This document shows positions 54,551 to 64,000 of a DNA stretch of 64,000 bases, in pieces. Each line of letters starts with the position of its first letter. The first letter of the stretch is position 1. The DNA comes from Dendrobium chrysotoxum (lineage: Eukaryota; Streptophyta; Magnoliopsida; Asparagales; Orchidaceae), in assembly GCA_019925795.1 (NCBI GenBank), contig CM034303.1, positions 620,001 to 684,000 of the forward strand, read 5' to 3'. The position numbers and the translations under genes are program-made. Under the pieces are notes generated by a model, which saw only the letters and a program-made list of their open reading frames with translations, was not told where the DNA came from and ran no database searches.

Positions 54551-57500
54551 TGTGGGCTCCGAAAATTCGGCCCTGGCCTCCGCACGCTTTTGCTTTCTTC
54601 GGGGGGAGTTTTAACGGATTAAGTTCCGGGGTAAATTTTGGAAGACAGATGGGTTTATAGATAAGACACTACCCAGAGATTTCACCCTGATTTTGTGAGG
54701 ACTTTATGATCTGAGTTCTGGTTTCCTATAGGCGCAGGCCCCTATAGTTAATTACCCCTCCCACTAACGAGAGAGAACTTTCGATTAAGGCTAGTCGTCA
54801 ATCAGATATGTAGAATACACGTTATCTGGCATATAGTAGCAGCGTGGGTATGAGTATTGGAAGTTTTGAAGAGTTTGGAAATTTGGAGATTTGATATTTA
54901 AAATCAGAAATTTCACCATCTTGCACTTAAAGCAGATGGTGGGGGAATGAATGATAGACCCGATCAAGATCCCATGGTTTCGTCGTCCCGGGCTATCATG
55001 GTCCCTGGTCTACTTAGTCAGAGGAGGTAGTCGACCCAACCTGACAGAAGGATCCTTATCGGCAGCCATGGGTTGCTTCGTCCAAGGGTACCTTGTAGAC
55101 CTGGAGTGAGTGTTTGTCTAAGGGGATAAATTTGAATCCACCTTAGCTAACAGAGGGCTTTATGCCCTATTGATTATATCCTATTGATTCATATCTCAAG
55201 GATTTGATGCCATTGGGGAGCATACGGGCTCTGTCCATAACCATAATATAATGGTGCCATTTGGCGGCGACCACCTGGTTCAAAGGGCCCCGAGTCATAA
55301 CCGTTTATCTTGCAGTGCCATTTGGCAGCGAAATTGCTGGTTAGAGGACTCGTACCACATCCTTGCTGGCAAGAGATTATTTGAGAATGGATCCTAGTGA
55401 TATTTTAGACCAGGCATTAGCTTTTTACGAGCTGAAGTAAATTTTAACTTGTCCACCTCGACAAACTGTTGCGGAGGGTGGATGGATTTTGCTTTAAGTG
55501 GTTTGTCGGATTGAATGAGTTTTTGGATTTTGTGGGAGTTTGGGTGGTATTTTGGAATATTTGAAATGGACCCCTCCGGTTGATATTTTCATTCAACATG
55601 GCCATCATCAGGGTGATAGGGTTATTTCATTTATGGATTGAATCTTGTCGACTCTATCGAACTGTCGATAGAGGATCGGATTTTGTGGGCATTATGTCTT
55701 TATGAGTGAATTCTCTTGATTATAGGCCTTGAAGGCCTAAAATGAATGTATAAAACAAATATTTCGGTCAACCTCGCGACCGTATATTTGTTTAATAGTT
55801 CGAGCCGTGTCAACTCCTATCTACTTGAATAGAAGGAATAGGCTCAAACTTGAATTCACTTATTAACCCGCGCAGCATCCCTAGATGTCACATGTGTTTC
55901 TACAGCATGCTCGTCGGGGCCCATGCGGGTTTGTAGTTATATATATACCCCTTTAGTGTACCTATGTGTATACATATTACAGTGTACGTGTTGGGGCATT
56001 TTGAACATTTAGCAGGTCTCTTGTGACAGCTTGTAGAAGTTTGCATTCATCGTAATACTTTAATATTTATTCGTAGGAGGTATCCTGGATGAATGAACAT
56101 GGTTTCTTGAGGAAGTTACAAGCCTTTGAGATGATCGGAATGGCGGATGTATTCTCTATTTGTGATTGTAAGTTTGGACCACCAAACTTTGCATTAATCT
56201 TCAACAACACATTTGTCAAATATTGCTCATTAATTTCAGTGGGCACGATGCAGTACAAGATGACATTCACTTGAATGCATTCCGATATGTCACGTTATTA
56301 TTTTCACTGCATGTAAAATTCTCCTTCTTCCCTGCGGACATTTGCATCTATTTCCCAGCTGGTTATTGTTCAATCATCCTTTGCATGGCTACTGTGTAGA
56401 TTAATACCAAATTCCATCTTTATAGTTTGCGAGAGAGTTATTCATTACGCCTTTAATCTTTCTGTTTGTAGAAGATAGTGGTATTTGCTTGCAATTGGGT
56501 CGTCATTAACTGTATGAATGCCCCCAGTATTCATTGCATATTCTTCAGATCATCATGCTTATAGTGTACTGGTACTCTTTTCTTGTAGAGGTTTGATGTA
56601 CTTGCTTGTACTTCAATGTTTAACTTAAATGTGTATAGACATATCACATCGTTATTTTCATTGCATATCAACTCCTCCTGCTTGAAGAAGAGGAGATCAT
56701 ACCTGCTTATAAATGCCTTGCATATGAAAATCAATCATATCTATAATGCATCTCTTTACTTCCTTTGCATACAGGTCAGTATGCTCTTCTAAATCCATAT
56801 TCATTGTATATTCACTATCGTCACTTGGATATGTTTAATATATTTGTAAGCAGCAAGGTGATATTGAATTGATGCGCCATTTCCCTTGTTAATTACTGTT
56901 AACAGTGATCTGATTCTATCTCGTGATGATTTCTCCCTTTTGTTTATGGGTATGATGTTTCCTTTATGACTTTTGCTGGTTATAGACTTCTTGTTGCTAC
57001 CTTCAAATGATCCCCTTCGATTACATGCTTTCCATATGTCAACTATGACACTCGTCAAAGGCTTCATGTGATGACTTGTAGGTGGGTTGCCATATCCTCC
57101 ATCACCTTCTTGTTGCTTTTGCCAATCCTTTATCCTCAAAGGCGACTTGCAACAAGTGTAATGAGCTTGTGTTATTAGTCTTCATTTGTGATCATAGCTT
57201 GTGAGCAAATGATGCTAAGGATCACAAGCCCTTTATCATCTTCGGCAATAACTTGTAGCTTGCAAAGAATTTATTCATGGATGATAATTTTACAACATAT
57301 TTTGTGTCAATTATTTGGCACTGTGTTCAACACAAGTTTCCATTCACCATGTGTTTCTCATATTTCATTTATGAATACGATACCCATCCAATTATCTTCA
57401 ATCACTTAAAAGCATGATCGAGGTATATTACTTGTACTCATGACATATCCCATTTTTAATTGATCGTTACTTAGGGATGAGTTACACTTAATGGTATAAG

Positions 57501-57957
57501 TCAATCATCATGATCCAAAAGCCTCATGGCTTTGTGGTTGAGCAACCTCTCCCATATTTTTGTCTCTTGCAAATAAGGTATATTTGCAAATCCTTTGGCT
57601 TGAAAGATGATTCAATGTGTATGATTAGTTTGATTTCTTCATGCATTCGCATCCCAATTGAGATGATCGTTACAAGTTAATTATTGTTGTCCCAACAATT
57701 CTATACCAAAGTTTGTCACCAACTCATACATGAGTTCCTTTCTTATTTACTTTCCTTTGATTGAGTCATTCTTATGATTCATGAGTCTCATTTTGAATGT
57801 TAAGTTTTTTCTTTAATCAAAGTTTTGAATGCAATGTTATTTGTTCTTGAGTTCATTTCAATTAGATTTAAATATCATTTGCTTTGTGTTCAAATATAAG
57901 TTCAAGTCTTTTTGTGTCCAACATTCTGTTCAAGTCCTTGTCTTTTTCAGACAAAAT

Positions 57958-58440
57958 TTCGGTAGCCTCCCGGCGTCTCCCCTGTTTAGGGGAAATTACG
58001 AGAAACTGGGCCTTTCCCACCACGCTTAAGAAAGCGTGTATGGTAGGTGTCCTCTTTCGAGGACACCGCGGTCGTGTAAAGTTTTCAATCCCCCACCAGG
58101 CTTAAGAAAGCGTGTATGGGTCTTCGAATGTACCTGAAAAAGAAGAGCATTTGTTTCCCCGTAGGTACAGAGCCGCGTACGGGTACTTAAAATTGTCCCC
58201 ACCACACTAAGAAAAGCGTGTATAGGGCCTACCCGCCTCGTCGTAGGCGTCGCACCGGGTTCCCTTCCTACCACACTTAAGAAAGCGTGTATAGGTGATT
58301 TGCCGGCTCGACTCGAACGCCGAGAACGGGATTTTTAGGTGATTACCTGCCTCGTTGTAGGCGCCGCACTAGGGTCCCATCCCACTACGCTTATGAAAGC
58401 GTGTATGGGCGGTTTTCCGGTGTGCCGCAAACAACGAAAT
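57958..58440. repeat. Hairpin array in the LTR of D, variant type
   Basis: The flanking words of all five units match 4710-5165, but every hairpin is of a CACGCTTAAGAAAGCGTG type (58021, about 58098, about 58203, about 58272 and about 58385) instead of the CGC-TACRTGA-GCG type. A perfect 9-bp stem GGTGTCCTC/GAGGACACC with TTTC loop stands at 58046-58067. Tat-1 has a shorter GTCC/GGAC hairpin there. The outer GGCAGCCTC stem is lost. Confidence 0.75.
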
Positions 58441-60299
58441 GGGCTCTCAAAGTTTTGCAAAAAGTCTTCTCTTTTTTTTCTTTTCTTTTCTTTTCTTTTT
58501 TTTGTCTTTATCTCCTTTTTTTTCTCTTTTTTTTGGAAGCTCTCTTTTTTTTTTCTCTCCTTTTTTTGTATTTATTTTTTTTTTTGCTTTTTCTTTTTTC
58601 TTTTTTTTTTGTACTCTTTTTTTTTTACATACACACACACATATATATATAATAACACCAATAATAATTGAATTTAATAACAGAAAATAAGAAAACAATA
58701 TATACATGTATATATTTAAATAACGACACATACACAAGCTTATAATTGACACAAATGATAAATAACACCCACTCGATTAACTACCATGAAAATATATACT
58801 TAGAAATATCAATTGATAGGATAAATGACTAAAAGATACTACCTTAACATCTACAATATACAAGCAGTTAAACTATTAACTTGTTAACTATGGTACAAAT
58901 GACAAAAATATACTAATCTAATAGTCTCAGTACCAATAATTAGAAAATATTAACTTGGTAACTATCTCACCAATAATTAAAACCACTATCTTAATAACTA
59001 CAGTATACAACAGAGGCATAAATAAGCAAATAAACTAATAAGAGCCCAAAATAGAGATTTGTTAGAACAAAACAAACAAAAGGAAAGGAATCAAACTTTT
59101 ATTATTTTGGAAGGATTAGCGGGCTGCATAATATAACATCACAGCAACAAATTATTTAGTTGGGAGTCAATCCTCATATATACACATATAGTAATTAGTA
59201 GCAAACATAGCTAACGATATTGATTGACACAAATTATTCACATGAGACACTTAACAGCAATTTATACAAGTTAGTGATCTAACTGATAAAACATGATGAG
59301 GGTCTTAATGTAAATAAAAATATTCAAACTAATTTATCATTAATGGTCAAAAAAGAAAAAAAAAGAAATAAAAATAAAAATAAAAACTAAATGAAAAGCA
59401 AAAGGTGGCAGGGAAAGGAATATTTACATGAGTGCTATTGGAGGTGGGAAAGTTAATATCATACTTTTTTTTAAATAAAACAAAGAAAAAACTGCTATCT
59501 TCTTTTGTATAAAATAATGTGTATATTATAGATTCTCACATGGAAGGAGCAGTAAGGTAGATTAGGTGGAGAAAAAAAAGAGCTTGAAGCTGCAGTTTCA
59601 CGTGGGAAATGATCAGAAGGTACAGTAATTTTTTTTTGAAGTGGCTTGCGAATAGGTATAAAGAAGGGAAGAGGCGGACGTCGATATGGCGTTCGAAAGC
59701 TTGGATGACTGATCTTCTACGGCTTGAAGGGTGATAGGCTGAGGTGGTGAGCTTGTCTTGGGGTCTCGTTTTGAGGTGTGGGGATCCAACAGAGAGGAGG
59801 CGAGCTGCTGTGTGCTTCGTGTGTAAGGAAAGGGAGGATTTGGCTGAGGGTTGCAGAAAGCAGAGATTTTTAGAAAGACTTGTTTAGAATAGGAGAGGAG
59901 AAAAACCTAAAGGATTTTCTTACCACTTACTTTAAAGACAAGGGCCTCATTCAAAACGAGGCGAAGACTGCTGCTTGCGGGATTTCGGGATTTATTCAGA
60001 GATTTGCACAGAGAAATCCATTCAGAAGATACGAGGTAACATTGAATTTGATTGGATTTCATCTGATTTTTTTATCTTTTTGGTTAGATTCATATGTAAT
60101 GCTAATAATGGCTTTCTAAAATTAGAATTAACATTAAATGGGCATGGCAGCAATTCTTCAATCAGTCCAAAGTCATCTCGGTTCGCACGATTTCTTGATT
60201 TGCATGTTAACAACCTCATTTGACGTGTATTTTGCCTCGTTTAACATGCCAATTTTGCTGAATATCAAAATTAGATAAATTGATAGTGGATTTAGGGTA

Positions 60300-61770
60300 T
60301 TTATGAGGTTCTGGTCGTAATGACGCAATCCGCTTCACAATTGGATGTCATTTGGTCGACGTCGAGTATTAATTTCCTCAGAATACGTGTAATTGTATTA
60401 GAACCCTCGTCGGTCACGGTGTAATTTCAATTTGGATAAATTGACAGTGATTTAGAGTATTTACAGTGTTCCGGATGCAATGACGTAGTCCGTTCGTCGA
60501 TCGGAGATCATTTGGCCGATGCCGAGGGCTAAATTCCTTAGCATGCGCATTATTATCTTGTGATTTGTGCTTTTGCCTCGCAATTCATGTCAACCTTCTC
60601 ATACATCATTTAATTTAATCATATTAAAAGTCATTCTTAAGTATTTGGGATGTGCCGGACGCAGTGGCGAAGTCCGTTCGTCAATCGGAGATCATTAGGT
60701 CAACGATGAGGCTGATTTTCTTGAACTACGCACTATCACATTTGAATCACTCCGGTCGTGCCGCCAATCTGAATGCTTCGGATTGAGTAAAAAAATGTAG
60801 TTTTTAAAGGTTGAAAGTGTTCTGGACATGGTGGCGAAGTCCGTTCGTCGATCGGAGATCGTTTGGTCGACGCCGAGGGCTAAATTTCTCTCAAAAAGTG
60901 TGCTATTGCAATCGAATTACATCGGGGTTCGTGCCACCACTTCAGACGATCCAAATTAATTAAATAAAATGTAGATTTTTGATGTCGATAGCATTCCGGA
61001 TGCAACAACATAGTCCATTTTGCAATCGAACGTCGTTTGGGTGACAACGAGGCCATTTTTCTTGAAATGCACGTTGTCTTATTTGAATTACCTCGACCGC
61101 GCCACCAATCTGAATGCTTCAAATTAAATAAACAAAATGTAGTTTTTAAAGGTTAAGAGCATTCCGGACGTGATGGCAAAGTCCTTTTATCGATCGGAGA
61201 TTGTTTGGTCGACGACGAGGCCAATTTTCCTTGAAATGCATGTTATTGTATCGCATTAGGATTGCTTTAATTTGCATGCCACCACCCCAGTTGATCCAAA
61301 TTAACTAAACAAAATATAGATCTTTGATGTTGATGACATTTCGGATGCAACGACGCAATCCGTTTTGTAATCGGACGTCATTTGGGCGACGACGAGGCCA
61401 ATTTTCCTTGAAATGCACGTGATCGTGTTGCATTAGGATTGTTTTGATTTGCATGCCACCACCCCGGTTGATCCAAATTAATTAAACAAAATGTATATCT
61501 TTGATTTTGATGACGTTCCGGATGCAATAACATAATCCGTTTTGCAATCGGACGTCATTTGGATGACGACGAGGCCAATTTTCCTTGAAATGCACGTCAT
61601 CGTGTTGCATTAGGATTGTTTTGATTTGCATGCCACCACCTCGGTTGATCCAAATTAATTAAAAAAAATGTAGATCTTTGATGTTGACGATGTTACAGAT
61701 GTAACGATGCAATCCATTTTGCAATCGGACATCATGCCGTCTCCGTAGAGGCTAATCTCTTTGATGCGCG
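60300..61770. repeat. 175-bp tandem repeats in the LTR of D
   Basis: About nine units, with cores near 60330, 60492, 60672, 60848, 61018, 61190, 61365, 61545 and 61722. The last four are nearly alike (GCATGCCACCACCCCGGTTG...), pointing to recent local amplification. Confidence 0.85.
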
Positions 61771-61789
61771 CATCCTTGCTTTACAGTAG

Positions 61790-63404
61790 GATTGCCTCGA
61801 AAGGAAATAGAATTTTAACTGCTGCAAAAATTCAAAGTTGTCCACTCAATTTCATATATCCTTAGCCTCTTGAGTTTGGAAGGCAAAGAGGGCAACTCTT
61901 TCAACTTCAGGCAGTAACTTAGCACCCACTCAATTAGGCAAGGAAACAAACATCCATCTTCAGCAACTACTTCTGCCTCAAAACACTTCTTTAATAAAAT
62001 AAAATAAAATAAAAAAAATTTTATATAACACCTCTAGCAATGGAAAGGCATGGTATTTATCATTCCCACTAAATTTATTTTCAAGCCATTTCACTCTCGG
62101 CATCCCGTCGAGTTTTAGAGACTTGAGGAAAGGTAGTTGCTCGAAAAGATTTTTTTTTTGTACTCATCAAGCAACTCGTCACTTCGATTTTCTCTAGATT
62201 GAAGATCTGATTGACAATTGTTCATCCATATTGCTGACCTTGCACCCATATAAGAATATATATGGTATACTTAGACATTTTGGTGGTTGGAGGTTGTCGG
62301 GCACGTTCTTGACAAAAAATCTAATTTCCACCTCTCGACTCATAATTTGGCACTGCAAGCCTCCTCAGCATCCTTCACATTTTGAAGAAGTTTGATTCTT
62401 TAATCGACGAAGCTCTCTCATATGCTCCAATTTTACAATTTTAAATCCATTCTCATTTTTAACATAAATCCGCCAAGTAGTTGAAGAGAGTTTAGCTTTC
62501 CAATCCTTACCAAGTTGTGGATCATCTCCACATAATGCGTACGCAAATTTTTAAATTTCCCAATCTTTTGAGCACTTTTAGATTGCTGACATTGACAGAT
62601 AAGTGTCGAATCATTTCATCAATTTAAAAAGAAAGAAACTCTTCATCACAAGCAGCTCTAAAGGATTCTTGTGCAGAAACGAACTGTGCCAACTCATGTA
62701 GTAAATCATGCATTATGTAATATGTTATGTGTTGATGTCGAGTCTTGTCAAAGAGAGATTTCCTAACTAAAACATCAAAATACCTTCCTCCAATATCCTT
62801 CAAAGCCTCTCCTCGAATACAAGGTGGCAGAATGAAACCTAATGCAATTTGCACTCAGACTAAGTCATCTTTATCAAACTCATGATCTTGTAGGAACATG
62901 CAACAAAAATGCAAAACAATTTTTTAGATGTTTTGGCAGAACTATATAACTCAATTTTAAGATTGAATTGATAGGATTTTGACCCAATAAATTGTTTTCT
63001 AGAACTTCCCTCCAATGCCTTTCATCCAAGTTGTCCTTCAAAACACCACCAATGACTTTAGCTGCCAATGGAGATCCTAAAGCCCCCCCTTTTTTTTTAC
63101 TATCTCTCTAACAATGGCTCTTAATTTTTATGGAGACACCAACCCACGTATTAAGATCAAATTCCTCTGTCGTTTCATCTTCATAAACACGTTGCAAGAG
63201 AGTTGTCTTTCTTATACCACCATGTCCCACTATAGATAAAAGAGAAATGTTTCTATACAAATCCATTACATTGGCGATGATTTGATGCTCCTCATTTGAC
63301 TGCTCCCTCAACCACTGCGTAGCGAAAATTGAAATGCTACCCACATTCGAGTTGAATCATCTTTATCAAATTCATGATTTCTGGGATAGTTGTAGGGGTC
63401 AACA
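61790..63404 (-). pseudogene. NB-LRR resistance gene fragment in the LTR of D
   Basis: Minus strand, from the LTR tip: a degraded P-loop VGHGGIRKTTLLQRVYEDE (near 63170-63230) followed by EFDLNTWVGVS. The shared deletion follows. Then come VIGGVLKDNLDERHW, SILKLSYIVLPKHLKNCFAF (62880-63068) and the ARC/MHD part IALGFILPP...GGRYFDVLVRKS...YIMHDLLHELAQFVS (62624-62854). LRR-like shifted text follows, such as LKVLKRLGNLK, LEHMRELRRL and LPFLKSLKLDGMPRVKWLE, to about 61850. It is a broken CC-NB-LRR type gene piece. Only D keeps the MHD and LRR portions. Confidence 0.88.
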
Positions 63405-63454
63405 AATGCCCCCCAACAAATGTGGTACGCGTCGAGAGCGTATCACATTTGTTG
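63405..63454 (+). repeat. Polypurine tract and 16-bp hairpin of D
   Basis: The PPT complement AATGCCCCCC (63405-63414) is followed by arms CAACAAATGTGGTACG (63414-63429) and CGTATCACATTTGTTG (63439-63454). There is one G-T wobble at a place different from the wobble in Tat-1. Confidence 0.75.
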
Positions 63455-63546
63455 TAAGTTAGTTGACGACTTTTAGTAGATTTCTTTTGAGCATACATAA
63501 TTATCACAATTGCTTTTTGACATATTTTCATTTTCTCCTCGTGCAG

Positions 63547-64000
63547 GAGATGTTTAGTTTACGGAGACCCGACGACCTGCCTCCAGGCGAGCCTAGTGAG
63601 GATGCCATTTGGGAGGCCATCGACCGACGTGACCCTTAGGGTGATGTTGACGTACGAGATCGGCTAGACCAGCACCAGCGCATACTGTAGGGGCGCGATA
63701 TTTTCCACGACTTCTTTGTTCGTTCCCCTCTTCTCCCGGAGCTTCCAGAGGACTTTGTTACTTTTGAGGACCCGGACAGGTGGGTCACCAGCCTCAGGTT
63801 ATAGTACGTGGAGTACCACCCGTTGGAGAGTTTTGTGGCACAAGTCGGCTGGGGTGCCTGCGACGTTTTAGTGCCTGCCGCAGATGTAGTTGAGCCAGTT
63901 TGGTAGTCTTGTCTCCTTAGTCACTGCCAGTTATAGCCATCACCTCCAGAGTGGCCGAGGGACTCAACAGTTGGTCGGGTTCAGAGCCCGGTTAGCGGGT
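63547..64000 (+). pseudogene. Antisense mobile-domain gene of D, 5' part
   Basis: After the acceptor CTCGTGCAG (63546) the frame begins EMFSLRRPDDLPPGEPSED, as in Tat-1 (9197). Tat-1 CAG codons are TAG here at several sites (near 63637, 63800, 63903 and 63935), and the TAG after the QHQ(R/A)(I/M)L segment (near 63688) is shared by both copies. It is truncated by the window end before the mobile domain proper. Confidence 0.8.

Larger units (their letters stand above)
54551..63404 (-). repeat. 3' LTR of element D (8.85 kb)
   Basis: Tips TGTGGGCTCC and GGTCAACA. About 1 kb longer than the Tat-1 LTRs because it has about nine instead of six 175-bp repeats and a longer resistance-gene fragment. 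It lacks one unit of the 310-bp duplication. The part 56040-57900 is only loosely collinear with 3080-4700, and no feature is recognised there. 58640-59400 is AT-rich without long arrays, and 59400-60300 is unassigned. Confidence 0.9.
54551..64000 (-). mobile_element. Element D: second giant Tat element, 3' part only
   Basis: The 3' LTR (54551-63404), PPT, hairpin and the beginning of the antisense mobile-domain gene match Tat-1 in order and orientation. The left flank ATTAT (54546-54550) is the presumed duplication. D is clearly diverged from Tat-1, with many C to T type changes, and the element continues beyond the window. Confidence 0.9.

Noticed and set aside
61790..63404. A functional NB-LRR resistance gene
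   Set aside because: Missing kinase-2/RNBS-B/C, broken P-loop, many stops and frameshifts, and it lies within an LTR present in several copies.

Overview
This is a gene-desert stretch of a repeat-rich nuclear plant genome. It contains no intact cellular gene, rRNA or tRNA. Everything I can identify is LTR retrotransposon sequence, nested at least four layers deep. The plant origin follows from copia and Tat-type gypsy domains with plant tRNA primer sites, plant-mobile-domain coding sequence, plant NB-ARC/LRR resistance-gene fragments and GT-AG introns of plant type. The R-gene fragments are of the non-TIR class. I cannot fix the species.

Layout. The oldest layer is a wrecked Tat-like gypsy element (41746-42492, 48411-49808). 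It keeps a broken plus-strand coiled-coil reading frame, a spacer and a minus-strand integrase remnant. Three things landed in it: a SIRE-like copia element (minus strand; 39961-41745 is its 5' LTR, with coding parts at 35848-39960 and 442-1258), element B (42493-48410, 5-bp duplication AACAT) and element C (from 49809, plus orientation). The copia element was split by a giant Tat-type gypsy element (Tat-1, 1259-35847, minus strand). Tat-1's 5' LTR was then interrupted by element A (25900-30337, duplication GGGGA). Element C was interrupted by a second member of the giant family (element D, 54551 to beyond the window end). A, B and C are related non-coding elements that look like solo LTRs.

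Tat-1 has LTRs of about 7.8 kb, a PBS, gag, protease, reverse transcriptase, two RNase H domains (including the archaeal-type copy typical of Tat), integrase, and an antisense multi-exon gene with a plant mobile domain that converges on integrase. All coding parts are broken by stops. Many of these are CAG/CAA/CGA to TAG/TAA/TGA changes, as expected from deamination of methylated cytosine.

Most worth attention: (1) the giant LTRs carry a captured NB-ARC (resistance-gene) fragment at their 5' tip in all three copies, with an LRR part only in D; (2) a roughly 450-bp array of five similar hairpins inside the LTR, whose loop and inner stem have been replaced together in all five units between Tat-1 and D; (3) a 16-bp hairpin beside the polypurine tract in which the copy-to-copy differences keep pairing only in the antisense RNA; (4) a 16-bp hairpin with a compensatory change, dense W-box-like TTGAC clusters and HD-Zip-like palindromes in the A/B/C LTR family; (5) a short LTR hairpin shared between the two otherwise different LTR families.
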